Positions 1 through 11,082 of a DNA stretch of 64,000 bases are shown one piece after another. Source of the stretch: Bromus sterilis (Eukaryota > Streptophyta > Magnoliopsida > Poales > Poaceae); NCBI GenBank assembly GCA_950022295.1, contig OX465598.1, positions 4,774,001 through 4,838,000 on the forward strand. The letters run 5' to 3'. The notes under the pieces were generated by a model, which saw nothing but the letters and a program-made list of their open reading frames with translations, searched no databases and was not told the origin of the DNA. Numbering within the stretch: the stretch's first letter is position 1; the number at the start of each line of letters is the position of its first letter. Made by a program: the position numbers and the translations under genes.

Positions 1-149
1 TTTTTTTTGGATAAAGACATCAGCTCGTCATCGAACAGCAACTGCGTGACAATTTGACATGCAATGATCCATGACGCAAATGTGTGTATATGACTAACAA
101 ATAACATGCCGTGTAAGCGTCCACCAACGCTTATTCTGATGCGACCAGG

Positions 150-416
150 ACCACTGACCCAACCGCATACCCATCTGTCGAGAACAATATACACATATCT
201 ACTCCACAAGACAAAACAAACCAACTGTAGGGCTGGCAAAGCCACCTAACCAATAACCTTCCATGGAAGCAAGTCTTCCGGCCTATATATATGCTGCCAT
301 TGCAGCAGGTTTTCTCAACCCAATCAGAGAAAAGCAAACACTGCATCCACCTCACCACTGCTACCTCGCTGGACTGGAGAAGAAGAGTCATAAGAACAAG
401 AGAAGCAGATCGCATC
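150..416 (+). promoter_or_regulatory. Promoter and leader of small basic protein gene copy 1
   Basis: A TATA-like run (CCTATATATATG, around 281-292) sits about 130 bp before the ATG at 417. The following segment, a CTGCCATTGCAGCAGG-like stretch and a CAAACACTGCATCCACCTCACC-like stretch (the second described here only in part), recurs ahead of copies 2 and 3 near 2745-2815 and 4780-4860. Conservation of the TATA region and leader across all three copies supports a real transcription unit. The start site itself is not determined. Confidence 0.5.
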
Positions 417-581
417 ATGGACAAGTCATCAGCCCCTGCAAAGGCTTCCACTAACAAGGCGAAGGCACCTTCGTCAACCAGTATACCGTCGAAAACAACT
501 TCGCCGATTAAGAAGAAAGTGCAGACTAGGAAGGGCCAGATGGTAGTAACTCAGAAGAACAAGCCGCAAGCTAAGAATTAG
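417..581 (+). CDS. Small basic Ser/Lys-rich protein, copy 1 (54 aa)
   Basis: This 54-residue ORF encodes a highly basic, low-complexity protein that starts MDKSSAPAKASTNKAKAPSS and ends in a Lys-rich tail. It has no cysteine, no hydrophobic segment and no recognisable domain. I do not recognise the family. The ATG at 417 is chosen because it aligns with the ATGs of copies 2 and 3 (MVGKSSAKVASRMSKL...), while an in-frame upstream ATG at 291 has no counterpart there. The same TATA region and leader precede all three copies. It is the most diverged copy, so it is probably the oldest duplicate. It is too short to exclude a non-coding transcript. A nuclear or nucleic-acid-binding role would fit the composition but is only a guess. 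Confidence 0.45.
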   Translation: MDKSSAPAKASTNKAKAPSSTSIPSKTTSPIKKKVQTRKGQMVVTQKNKPQAKN

Positions 582-2300
582 AAGTGAGAGGAAGTCCCAA
601 GAAGGGTGAGAGCAGTTGCCCATATATCCACGTACGTGTTGATCTTCGACGTCGTACAACCATGATGAAGTTAAGTGTGTTTGTGTCAAGTACGCTAGTT
701 TATGTTGCAATAAGTTAGTTTGTGCACTCTCGGTTTGATCGAGCCCTTAAGAGTCCGTAGATAGTTTGCATGTAGGCCAGAAGCGTGCTGGTCCACGTTG
801 CGGCCAAGTATAAGTTTTTTTTCCCTTGTATTGTTGAGCCATACATGTTCCATGGCATCTTCCGGTTTCTTGTGATATTCTTAGCAGCAATTTGACATTT
901 TTGGTGTGAGAGCCTGCATTTATTATCACAGTAGCGTTCGTGATTGACTTCGATGAATCCAATACCCACAACGACCAACTATATAATCTATGCAAGATTC
1001 ACGTTTCACATACTTAACTTAATTAATCTACTATTGCTCAAGAAAGGAAGGGTTGAGGAAGGTAGCTTGTGTCGTACTAATGGCGGACTCCTATTCTTTC
1101 TTGAGATTTCACCTGCTTCATCAAATAGAATGACTAACATATGTTTGATGACTACAATGTCCTGGTCATGGCTTGCCTTGTTGTGTCCGTAGAACGATTG
1201 TTCTACGGTTTTCACCTACAAAAATGGGTAATCTTGCAATCATGTACAAGAGAGAGGTGTAAGGTTTTTCTAGCACAGTAATGCTACTACTCACACCCAT
1301 ATGCTCACACCAATACTTGGATGTTGCTTCATGTGACTCTATCAACTACTTCATGGACTTCTCGGTGGCTCACCTCGACCGCAATGTTAGGGACGCCGCT
1401 GCTGCTTCTAAGTCTGCTTCGGCTGCACCCATCTCTTATGTATTCTTCTCCTTTCTATTAGGGATTGCCGTTGTGTATTAGTACTGAAAAATCGAGATAG
1501 ACACATGCTATGTTCTCGTATCTATCAGATTGCATGTCTACATTGGTTAGTAGTACTTTTATTGGTCTTATTATCATGTCTATTGTGTTCATCATGCTCT
1601 GTCATGCCTAGTATACGGTTCAAGTTGAAATTAAGTACATGGAGGTCCACGCTTGGCGGCTTCAAGATTATGAATACATTCATCAGTCATGAGTTTGTTC
1701 GGATTGGGCTGAATATGTGACAAAGTTGAGCTACATTTAAGCTTGTAATTAGTGAAAGCTAAGGTGTTTGAATCGAATATGTGCAAACCAGGTCTAACAT
1801 ATAAAAGCATCATGACGTTGGAAAAATAGATAAGATAAAACTGATAGTCTAGACATGGGTCACGAAAGAGAAGTTGTGGGGGAGGACATGGCAGCCATGG
1901 CCTGAACGGTCGTGATGTGTGGCTAGAGATATTGTCCAATTGCTTAGATGTGATTTTTCGTCTCAATTTAGTACCTAGGTAGGAGCGCTCTTAATCATGC
2001 TTGAAGCTTCATGAGTACGTAGGCGCGTTTGGCAAATCTGCTTTCTTTGGAATATTTGGAAGCGCAACAACCCAAAGATTTAAAGAAAATTGAGAGAGCA
2101 CTCCTCGGTTCTTATTCCGAGTTGTGCAGATGATCTTCTGCCTTGGGGCCGAAAGGGAAGTTATGGGGGAGTACATATGCGGCACTCAAAGAGGGGCTGC
2201 ATGATTGGGACCGGCATCCGTTCACTCACTTGTCAACTTATGTCTGATGTCTCGTGCTGTTACTTAGTGACTTGTAATAATTTTTCTGTAAGCTCTAATT
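582..2300. other. Intergenic, no gene seen
   Basis: Only short ORFs without recognisable content occur here. Sequence at 720-960 (the downstream flank of copy 1) is related to the flanks of copies 2 and 3 near 3160-3440 and 5260-5560, so the duplication includes the 3' flank. Nothing else is recognised. Confidence 0.5.
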
Positions 2301-2821
2301 CTCAGTTCTTGAGTACTCTTCTTAGATATCTTCCCCTTTGTAGTTATCTCCATGCTGTATAGTACGTGACTCGTTTTGTTTGGACTGATATAAATTGGTT
2401 CAGACCTGGCAGTTGCTGCTGGTAGCAGGTGATCAAAGAAATAATTTGCATGAAAATCACATGTGCGTATGACATTGTGTGATTGCATGATATCCAATTG
2501 ATTATAAATCATATGTCATTTTCCGTCTGCTTTCTAAACATAACTAACGCAACTTCTGATATAGTAGTATAAGGACTTGGTGGTGAGGAAATGAAGATCA
2601 ACACGGCGATGACCACGACCACTGACCCAACCACATTATAGTCTTCCCAAAACAGAACACAACAAAAGTGACTGACCGGCAACACCACCAGACCATTCTC
2701 CCTGGTGGAAGCGTGTCTTCAGGCCGGCCGGAGTGCTTTCCCTATATATATTGCTGCAATGCAGCAAGTTTTTCCACAACCCAGCCGGAGCCTAGCAAAC
2801 ACTGCACACCGCACCTCACTT

Positions 2822-2863
2822 CGCCAAAGAAGAAGAAGAAGAAGAAGAAGAAGAAGAAGAATA
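2822..2863 (+). repeat. (GAA)n microsatellite in leader of copy 2
   Basis: About 13 AAG/GAA triplets lie just before the ATG at 2871. The homologous site in copy 3 (4872-4942) holds about 24 triplets. The tract lies in the presumed 5' leader, so its length may affect expression and should be polymorphic. Confidence 0.9.
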
Positions 2864-2870
2864 CCACGTC

Positions 2871-3047
2871 ATGGTAGGGAAGAGTTCTGCAAAGGTGGCT
2901 TCTAGGATGTCGAAACTGACATCGTCAAAGCCACAACAGGCGGTGTTTGGATCGTCTAAGACGAAGAATCAGGTGGCGCCTACATCATCTAAGAAGAATC
3001 AGGTGCCACCTACATTGTCTAAGATGAACCAAAGATTTAAGAGGTAG
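2871..3047 (+). CDS. Small basic Ser/Lys-rich protein, copy 2 (58 aa)
   Basis: The ORF encodes 58 residues beginning MVGKSSAKVASRMSKLTSSK and ending in NQRFKR. Inside are two near-identical repeats, (S)SKTKNQVAPTSSKKNQVPPT, each a SSK.KNQV.PT unit, so the protein has short internal repeats. It has no Cys, Trp or hydrophobic helix and is strongly basic. It differs from copy 3 by one substitution (L for S before KM) and one missing Met, and most other nucleotide changes between the two are silent or outside the ORF. This fits purifying selection or a very recent duplication. A TATA-like run, CCCTATATATATTG, lies at about 2739-2752. I do not recognise the family and assign no function. Confidence 0.5.
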   Translation: MVGKSSAKVASRMSKLTSSKPQQAVFGSSKTKNQVAPTSSKKNQVPPTLSKMNQRFKR

Positions 3048-3643
3048 CCTTAGAAAAGGTGAGAGCAGCCGCTTGTCCAGCTGCACTATGAATCTGTGAT
3101 CCGCGTGGTCCGGACATGATGAAGTTAAGCCAGTTTCTATTATTTGAGTATATGTTGCAATAAATCAATTTGTAAACTCGGTTAGATAGAACCCTTGGAG
3201 TCCATAGCTAGTTTACATATACAGGCCAGAAGCGTGCTCGGTTCACGTTGCGGCAAGTAAAGTTTCTTCCTCCTTGTTGTTTTGAGTTGTGCAGCAGGTT
3301 GTTGTTGGGTGACTGAGTAAAAGGAAAGAGTGACATACATGTTCCTTGTGTTCATCAAAGTTCTTTGCGATATTTGTTTGCTACAATGTTGATACATAGG
3401 GCACTGTAATTACTTTGCACTTTTCAAGGTCCTTTATAGCATATCGGATTCAGATACATAAATGTGTGTGCTCACGTACGTAGTGCTCTCTTTGAATGTT
3501 GCAAACAATCATCAGTCATGTTACATACAGAGAAGATGTACACTTTTTGCGGAAGAAAGATTGTCACCTTTCACACAAGCCGTGTACATACGGATCATTA
3601 CGTACAAAAAAGGGTTTAGATAGCCATGGCAATCCGGCCTACT

Positions 3644-3899
3644 TCAGCCAACGTATCGGAGCAAGACGCCGTCGTTCCCAAGCACGAACCCTTGGTTGTC
3701 ACCAATGAACCTGCAATATCCATCACCCCCATTGTAAATTTTTAACAGAGTTTCAGCAGAATTCAGTTGATTTGACTGCTTACTTTACGGAGTAGAGGTT
3801 CCCAGGGATGTTATCTGCGGCCCTGTCACGCACCCAGGTCTTGCCCCTGTTAGTTGTTTTCAGTAAGACGCCGCTACCACCACCAGCCGAGGCCTCATC
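3644..3899 (-). pseudogene. Truncated HCF136 duplicate (exons 7 and 8 only)
   Basis: On the minus strand, 3899-3784 is homologous to HCF136 exon 7 and 3710-3644 to exon 8, including the terminal [15 protein letters not shown] and stop. Reading frames and the intron between them are intact, but exons 1-6 are absent. A conserved Trp codon in the EAWAAGG segment has become Ser (EASAGGG). The piece is the 3' end of the gene carried along in a tandem duplication with the neighbouring small gene. It has no start or promoter of its own and should be non-functional, though it could serve as a donor for gene conversion. Confidence 0.9.
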
Positions 3900-4871
3900 C
3901 TAGTTGAAGGGATTGCTCGGATATGCTTGATCTTGTTTTTCAGGGTGAAAACATAGATTCTAATATTTGGTGGTTGGATCCGGTGAAGGCGGCGCTTGAA
4001 CACTGTTCCCTTCTCGAAGCTATTTTTGTTGAAGAACCTCATTGTCTTTGTGGTGTCATGAGATGATTGATGCGAATATGGTCATATATGTAGTTTGTCG
4101 ATCGCGGAAATCATTTCAGGCTTTTCTTAATTTTCAGTGCTTAAGCATAGTTTTGATCTTATATAACTTTGCTATTTTCTAGCATATATTTTGTGTGTTC
4201 GTTGATGTTGGCTATGTCTATGTGCATCCTATTCCTAGCTATGCAGAAACCGGGTGTGTGTTCATTGTGATTGTATCCTCTTGATGATTTATTTTGAATC
4301 AATAAAAGCCATCCTTTATCGAAAAAGATCTCTTCGCCTTTATAGTTATTAGGGGTAGAGATCTCCATGCTATACAATGACCTGTTTTATTTGAACCATA
4401 TAAAATGGTTCAGGCTGGCAGATGCTGGTGATAGCAGGTGATCAAAGAAATAAATTGTACATGTGCGTATGACCTGGTGTGATTGCACGATATCTTAATC
4501 CAATTGATTATAAATCATATGTCATTTTCCATCTGCTATCTAAACTTAACTAACCTAACTTCTGATGTAGTAGTATAAGGAGATGGAGGTGAAGAAATGA
4601 AGATCAACGCGGCAACGACCACGACCACTGACCCAACCACATACATCCCTTAATAAGAATGCATTGGGTTCATACATATATACTCCCCAAATAGAACAAA
4701 ACAAAAGAGACTGACCGGCAACACCACCAGACCATTTCCCCGGGTGGAAGGGCGTCTTCAGGCCGGCAGGAGTGCTTTTCCTATATATATTGCTGCCGTG
4801 AAGCTGGTTTTTCCTCAACCCAGCCGGAGCAAAGCAAACACTGCATCCATCTCACCTCATCTCACTTCGCC

Positions 4872-4942
4872 GAAGAAGAAGAAGAAGAAGAAGAAGAAGA
4901 AGAAGAAGAAGAAGAAGAAGAAGAAGAAGAAGAAGAAGAAGA
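4872..4942 (+). repeat. (GAA)n microsatellite in leader of copy 3
   Basis: About 24 consecutive AAG/GAA triplets run to within about 10 bp of the ATG at 4953. It is roughly twice the length of the tract in copy 2. Confidence 0.95.
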
Positions 4943-4952
4943 ATACCACTTC

Positions 4953-5132
4953 ATGGTAGGGAAGAGTTCTGCGAAGGTGGCTTCTAGGATGTCGAAACTG
5001 ACATCGTCAAAGCCACAACAGGCGGTGTTTGGATCATCTAAGACGAAGAATCAGGTGGCGCCTACATCGTCTAAGAAGAATCAGGTGCCACCTACATCGT
5101 CCAAGATGATGAACCAAAGGTTTAAGAGGTAG
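4953..5132 (+). CDS. Small basic Ser/Lys-rich protein, copy 3 (59 aa)
   Basis: The ORF encodes 59 residues and is almost identical to copy 2 (MVGKSSAKVASRMSKLTSSK start, MMNQRFKR end). It has two SSK.KNQV.PTSSK repeats and a net charge that is strongly positive. A TATA-like run, TCCTATATATATTG, lies at about 4778-4791, followed by a leader with a long GAA tract. It is transcribed towards the 3' end of HCF136, which lies about 670 bp away on the opposite strand, so the two genes converge. Function is unknown. The alternative is a conserved non-coding leader with a chance ORF, but retention of the reading frame in copies 2 and 3 and recognisably in copy 1 argues for coding. Confidence 0.5.
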   Translation: MVGKSSAKVASRMSKLTSSKPQQAVFGSSKTKNQVAPTSSKKNQVPPTSSKMMNQRFKR

Positions 5133-5800
5133 CCTTAGAAAAGGTGAGAGCAACCGCCTGTCCAGCTGCACTGTGAATCTGTTGTGATCAACGTGGTCCG
5201 GGCATGATGAAGTCAAGCTCGTTTCTTTTCAGTATATGTTGCAATAAATTACTTTGTAAACACGGTTAGATTAGATAGAACACTTGGATTCCATAGCTAG
5301 TTTGCATATACAGGCCAGAAGCGTGCTCGGTTCACGCTGCGGCCAAGTAAAGTTTCTTCTTCCTTGTTCTTGTGAGTCGTCCAGCAGGTTGTTGTTGGGT
5401 GACTGAGTAAAAAGAAAGAGTGACATACATGTTCCCTGTGTTCATCAAAGTTCCTTGCGATATTCGTTAGTGGCAAATGTTGATACTTGATACAGAGGGA
5501 GCTGTAATTAGTTTGCACATTTCAAGCTCCATTCAAAGCAAATCGGATTAGTTTGCACTTTGCAAGGTCCATTCGTAGCAAGTTGGATTCAGAATTTCAG
5601 ATACACAAATGTAGAAATTAGAATGTGCTCACGTACTTAGTGCTCTCTTTCAATGTTGCAAACAATCATCAGTCAAGTTACATACAGAGAAGATGTACAC
5701 TCTTTTGCAGAAGAAAGGTTGTCACCTTTCACACATGCCGTGTATATATAGATCATTACGTACAAAAAGGGTTTAGATAGCCGCGGCGATTCCCACCACT

Positions 5801-7966
5801 TCAGCCAACGTATCGGAGCAAGACCCCGTCGTTCCCGAGCACGAACCCTTGGTTGTTGCCAATGAACCTGCAACATCATTCGCACGCATTGTGATATTTG
5901 GCATAGTTTCAGACGACAACCAGAGTCAAACTGCAGAATTCAGTTGATCCGAGTACTTATTTTACGCATGCTTACTTTACACCCTGCAAGAAAAGAGTGC
6001 TTACTTTACAGAGTAGAGGTTTCCAGGGATGTTATCTGCGGCCCTGTCGCGCACCCAGGTCTTCCCACCGTTGGTTGTTTTCAGCAGGACGCCGCTTCCA
6101 CCGGCAGCCCACGCCTCATCCTTTACAATGGAACCGCGGATCAGCTAGTTGTTCAATCTTACTTAGTAGTATCATGTAAGCAGAGTACAGTTCGTTTCAG
6201 TTATTCTTACTTTTGAGCGGTAGCCCACATCCAGAATCCCAAACCCCCGGCTTTGCACCGACGCTTCCTCGAAGTCCTCAACTATCTGGAAATGGAACCC
6301 AGTAAGAGGTTGTTGATGATCGCTTGAAGGCAGAATAGAAGAACTACATTATGTTATATTTCTCTTGCCAAACTGATCAGGCTGAAAAGGGCAAGCCCTC
6401 ACCCCTGTTCCTTTACTTAGAAAGAGCCCACCACCGCGCACGAGGAGCCAGAGACCACCATCTGCTCTCCATCCCATGTTCTGTATCCGCCGCGCCACAG
6501 CCCTGTTGTGTGGTTGCCAATATAGCTGCGACATTAAAGTTGTAGACGCTTCAGAACCAAAACTCGGTCAGACAATTTAACAAAATTAGTAGTAGTATTT
6601 ATGGCTTGAAGCTAGGGATTGAACCTGCCCAGGCTCCCATGTCAGATAGAAGTTCCCCCGGCTGGAGACAGCGACATAGCGGCCGTCAGGTGAGCGGTTC
6701 ACCGTGTTGAAAGTGCCGGTGTAGTAACTCGCACCGCTAATGCCACTTGAAACTGTTCTGCACCACAGAGAAAAACAATGGGGCAAACCATGTTATGCCT
6801 TGATCGCCTATTGCACATGACAGGACTTGGCACTGGCCAAAATGCAACATAATGTTCAGCCAGAGGATAATTTTCTTATCATTGTCATCAGAGAGTCATG
6901 TTCTGTTCACAAATTAGTACTGTCCTTAAAGCTAGGCAGCCAACATGATAGTCGAGTGATTTTATTTGCCTGAACATGAGGCATTATAACAAAACATATC
7001 CTTAAAGCTATACAGCAAACAAACCTTAACAGCACAAGCAAAATGAAAATTCTGTTTTACAGGCATTGTTATGCAAGCTTTGTTCCCCTACCTGTTGAGA
7101 GTGGCTGAGACAGTCTCCTGCACGGCGGCCTTCCAGTTGTAACCGCGGTTGGAGGTCACGTAGATGGCTCCCTCGTCGGTCACCATCTCCGCGCTCTGCT
7201 CCCCGGTGGCCTCAATGTAAACCTGCCAAACAAATCAACCATCAATCCCACAATTTGGATATACGTATGCAATTGCAGTGCAAAGGTAACAGCAATTCTG
7301 AAGATGCAGTCAGGAGGGGATCCAATTATTCAGTCCGTTACCATGTCCCCTGGGAGCTGTGCGCTGAGCGGGATCCTCTCCCAGCTGTCGCCGGAGTCCT
7401 TGGTGTGGAGCAGGATGGCCGGCTTGCCGACGATCCATCCCTCCTTGCCGCTGAAGCTGACGGAGTTGAACCTGTAGTTGAAGTCCTCGTCCTCCGCCGA
7501 CGGGATGGAGCGCGGGAACCATGTCCGGCCGCCGTCCTTGGTCTCCAGGATCGTCTGCCTCGTCCCCAGGAGGAATCCTGGAACATAGAATTATTGGTCG
7601 CAATGGTATTTCTTTGGCCGCTCAATCCATCCATGGCCTGAACCGAACAGAGAAGATTTTGCTGAAGGCTCTTTGGTTACCGTGGGAGGGGTCGTCGGGG
7701 ACGAAGGCGATGTCGAGAAGGACGACGCCGGGGTCGATGGGAAGACCGACGCGCTCCCACTCGGACAGGTCCTCGGCGCGCGCCGCGGGGATCCGGGGAA
7801 GCAGCAGCGGGGCGGCGGCGGCGGCGACGGCCGCGGTGGCGGTGTCGGCAATGAGGCCCCGGCGGGACGTGGTGGTGGAGTCGGGCTGGCAGGCGCGGGG
7901 GACGAGGAGGCGTCCCCGGCGGCGGGTGGGGAGGAGGAGGTGGAGCGCGGCGGTGGCGGTGGCCAT
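5801..7966 (-). CDS. HCF136: Photosystem II stability/assembly factor HCF136, chloroplastic
   Basis: Eight exons on the minus strand: 7966-7681, 7577-7342, 7222-7092, 6757-6625, 6525-6403, 6285-6211, 6120-6005 and 5867-5801. All junctions are GT-AG and the joined reading frame is 388 aa, close to the roughly 400 aa of known HCF136 proteins. Residues 1-64 form a bipartite targeting sequence: a plastid transit region, then a twin-arginine motif (SRRGLIA), an Ala-rich hydrophobic stretch and an ARA cleavage site before [10 protein letters not shown]. This indicates Tat export to the thylakoid lumen. The mature part is the YCF48/HCF136 beta-propeller, with signatures such as [38 protein letters not shown] and [20 protein letters not shown]. 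The family acts early in photosystem II reaction-centre assembly. The 3' end has been duplicated upstream at 3644-3899. Confidence 0.95.
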
Positions 7967-8407
7967 GGCGGGAACGGGGAGCTGCGCTGGTGCTGCTGCT
8001 GTCTGTGGCTGGGCCTTCCGCGCCCCTTATCCTCCTTCTCTTCAACCACGCACTCGTGCATGCGTCTACGTGGCCAAACCATATGCTTTCCCAGTTACAT
8101 GTGAACCCCGTTTCCACTTCTCTTTCAGTTCTGTAGAAAAAAAAACTTTACTAGTACTAAAACTAATCAAAAGCTTTGACTGAACCCATTAATAAAAAAA
8201 AAGAAAAATATTGTTGCTGGGCTTATAAGTGAGAACCCAACTATAAAGATCTTTGAATTGGTCTTTCCGTCAATCACTAATTTGCGGGTACTCTTTCGCG
8301 CGCCCTGCAGATGTCGTTTTTGCCGCTCTCTGGATTCGACATGTGTCGCATTTTTACTGTGTCCCATGCGAACACGCGCGGATTCTTCTGTGGCTGCGTG
8401 CGGACCT

Positions 8408-8552
8408 ATGACTTGGACTGTGCCAAGGCTGTGGCTGGAAAAAACTGTGGTTGTGGCTGAAAAAATGGTGCTTTCGCTGAGAAAACTGTGGCTTTCATTG
8501 AAAAATTGTGGTTTTGGCTGAAAAAACGGTGGCTTTTGCTGAAAAACTTTAA
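8408..8552. repeat. Short degenerate tandem repeat
   Basis: About six or seven copies of a roughly 22-25 bp unit of the form CTGTGG(C/T)TnnnnCTGAAAAA occur in a row, upstream (on the gene strand) of HCF136. No function is visible. Confidence 0.7.
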
Positions 8553-8559
8553 GAAATCT

Positions 8560-9400
8560 GTGGTTGAATCTGGCATGCGCTATGGATGCGCGCTGTGCGT
8601 CCAAAACGTGCCACGTGACAACTCCAAAACGCATGAAAAATGACCTTTACAAAAGCGTATGGTAGGGTATCCGCCAATTAGTTGCTCCCGGTCTTTCCAG
8701 ATACGTATCTCATTCTCAAGTTGTTTGTTAGGACGGCGGGTTAGGGTTTTCGTTGTGCGTACACAACGATGAGATTTGATGTCATTTTTTTAATATTGAT
8801 TCCAGGGTTCAACTGCGACAACTAGGGCTCCAAGAGGATGATTCTTAGGGACACGAGCATGAAGAATTCCTAGATGTCATCAACAAGGTCGAATCAACTT
8901 CATTATAAAAGAGATGACAAGGTGTCGTTCTAAGTGGTGGCAATGATCGTTTGACAACCCAAAAACATTAACGAATGCTTTGTAATGAATCCTTAAAAGA
9001 AATACATCCATGGCAACGGCTAATTAAACATCCAACAAAGAATGCATCGATGCGGTAAATGCAAAAAAATAAAAACACTCCAAAACGAGCACAAACTGAT
9101 GGTAAAGAACCCACTTTGTTGAACCCACTCTAAAGAAACCATTCATTCAGTATTTTAAGCTTAAACTACCATAACTACTAACTAAATCAACACAACAATA
9201 ATATAGAAGGAGGATCTAGACTCAGCAAGGGGGAAATTTTGAGCATATATACAAACCTGGGTTACGAAGATCCAGTTTGGCAAACTATCGAGAAGGGTCT
9301 GTTTTTCGGCTTTTTGTTGGGTTCTCTGGACTACTCGCAATAAGTTTACTATCGAGAAGGCATTCCCCAGATACCCCGCTGACTGTTTGTTTTGTGCGAC
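8560..9400. other. Intergenic, no gene seen
   Basis: AT-rich sequence between the HCF136 promoter side and LINE remnants. No ORF of interest and no recognised repeat. Confidence 0.4.
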
Positions 9401-9429
9401 CGCTCTGCTACAGACCTGGATCCCGCTGA

Positions 9430-9720
9430 GTAAACCGGGCGACATCGAAGGGCTGAAGGAGGCCATTTACCGCATCAAGGACAATGCCAAGCCGCTTCTC
9501 CCTCGTCAAGCTCCCCCGCCTGCTGGACATTAAGTTTGTTGGTCGTGTTTGGTTTGGCCGGTCTGTTTGGCCTGTAGGCGTATTTTGCTTTAGACTTTGT
9601 TGGTCGTTGGTTGTGGCCTGCGTGCCTGTATCTCCCCGTTGATGTGTGTTGAACTGGGTTTCTGTGATGTATTGTTTGCCTTATGGATTTATTTATAATG
9701 TCGGGCCTAGCCTATTATCT
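9430..9720 (+). mobile_element. LINE 3' end remnant
   Basis: The plus-strand reading from 9430 to the stop at 9531-9533 ends GDIEGLKEAIYRIKDNAKP and then a Pro-rich tail. It is followed by a T/G-rich 3' UTR ending near GGATTTATTTATAATGTCGGGC. This resembles the C-terminal end and tail of Triticeae non-LTR elements. No domain or target duplication is preserved, so the call rests on resemblance. Confidence 0.5.
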
Positions 9721-10011
9721 AAAGTTTGGAAAACTACAGATCATACAAGATCCAATAACCTTAAGAGCTCGAGTTGGACTGCCTGAAAACTCAAACTCTA
9801 TATTAAGATGATTACATATAGAACATTTTATCAGTGTTAACGGTGGATGACCTCATACTTGACCTTAATTTTTTCTGCTTACTATTTCTGATCACGCAGA
9901 CGTGGTTCTTCAACGGTTTACAAACATTAACTTTAACCTTCACCCTAAAGAAATTGCCGGCAAAATCCTTGGACTTGGGCTACGCAAACAGAAACTCCCC
10001 AACCTTGCCAA

Positions 10012-10239
10012 CTAAGATCTGAGAAGTGGCACATACCCATCCGGCATGTCATGTATCTGGACCCATATATCAAGATAACCAAGGTTAACTATGAAGGGTT
10101 TAGCAAGACTATCATACGATGCTAAGATAACTGCATCCCTTTTGAAGTGCCATGGCCCGTTCTCCATGACCTTCTCCCAATCACAGAGACAGTTCAATTG
10201 AAGAGTGTATAATTTGTCCTCCAAAGGCCTGCTGTTCAA
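10012..10239 (-). pseudogene. LINE ORF1 fragment (DUF4283-like)
   Basis: The 75-aa minus-strand reading contains CDWEKVMENGPWHFKRDAVI and then a WVQIHDMPDGY segment. This is the pattern of the DUF4283 domain at the start of ORF1 of plant LINE and related retroelements (ENGPW..., then W.Q.H..P). It is truncated at both ends with no start context. A second DUF4283-like fragment lies at 52348-52842. Confidence 0.7.
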
Positions 10240-10299
10240 ACCGCAAAAAAGGCCTGCTGTTCATTTCTTTCGCCAAATTCCAAGCAGTACACATGTTTT

Positions 10300-11030
10300 T
10301 TTAAACATTATTGATTGTAGGCTCTAGAAACATAAACGCGAGCAACTACCATCCACCAGAGAGGTTCTGCAAAACCCCCTCTTCCTCCTCAAAAACAACA
10401 TCATCGATGTGTTTCCTCTGTGATGCCCAGTTCATTCATCAACACATCAATGTCGTCATTCCTAGATCCAGAAGCTTCACCGGCCATCACCCTCTCCTAG
10501 GATTGATCTCAAGCCTTTCCTCGGGAAAAACCCTAACCGATTCGACATACCCTTCGCAGCCGCGGTACCAACATCGATCAGTGATCGAAGTAGCACTAGG
10601 GCGGAGACACGATGGATCGATCGGAATCAGGAAGAAGAGCTCTAATGGGGACGATGCCGCCGAGAGGAAAGAACCCTAGCCTGCATAGGGGGGGGGGGAA
10701 TGCACCAAGTTTTTTTTTAGAAACTTGCCCCATTTTATTACTCTACTTGTGTGGGAACATTAGGATCATGCGGTTGAAGAGCCACAAATGGCGACCTCGA
10801 GGAAGACTAAGGGAGAATTTGACAATGTTATGGGCATCAAAATTTGAGCTTATATAAAATCACAGCCTGAGAAGTTTGAACTGCACAGCCTGATCTCCTT
10901 GATTATCGCTTTGTGTTGGAAAAAATAAGCGCCCAGTTTGTTTTTTTTAGTTCGTAAGTCTATCTGGTTCAAGCCCATTCTCCACACTCAGAGAGCCCAA
11001 CAAACAACGGGCATCCATACGCGGCCCACC
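10300..11030. other. Intergenic, no gene seen
   Basis: Sequence upstream of the IPT9-type gene. A 122-aa open frame at 10311-10679 has no recognisable features and is not called as a gene. A G9-10 run occurs near 10688. Confidence 0.35.
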
Positions 11031-11082
11031 ATCCATTTTGGCCCAGCATAAACGCCACTGTCGTCATATCCACTTTGGCCCC

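Larger units (their letters stand above)
2310..3900. repeat. Tandem segmental duplication, unit 1 (small gene plus HCF136 3' end)
   Basis: This unit matches about 4340-6125 over most of its length. Both contain the upstream flank, the TATA region, the GAA microsatellite leader, the small basic protein ORF, the 3' flank and the last two exons of HCF136. Homology to HCF136 stops just past the acceptor of exon 7 (3899). The right breakpoint therefore lies inside HCF136 intron 6. Confidence 0.85.
4340..6125. repeat. Tandem segmental duplication, unit 2
   Basis: Partner of 2310-3900 in direct orientation. This unit contains small-gene copy 3 and the genuine 3' end of HCF136, so it is probably the ancestral arrangement and unit 1 the inserted copy. 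Confidence 0.8.

Noticed and set aside
291..416. In-frame ATG at 291 for the copy 1 micro-gene
   Set aside because: Copies 2 and 3 do not keep this frame upstream; alignment supports 417.
7521..8183. 220-aa plus-strand open frame antisense to HCF136 exon 1
   Set aside because: It arises from the GC-rich codon bias of the minus-strand exon and has no domain or start context. The minus-strand gene explains the region.
10311..10679. 122-aa plus-strand frame upstream of IPT9
   Set aside because: No domain, no promoter or leader match, and composition unlike a plant gene; not supported as coding.
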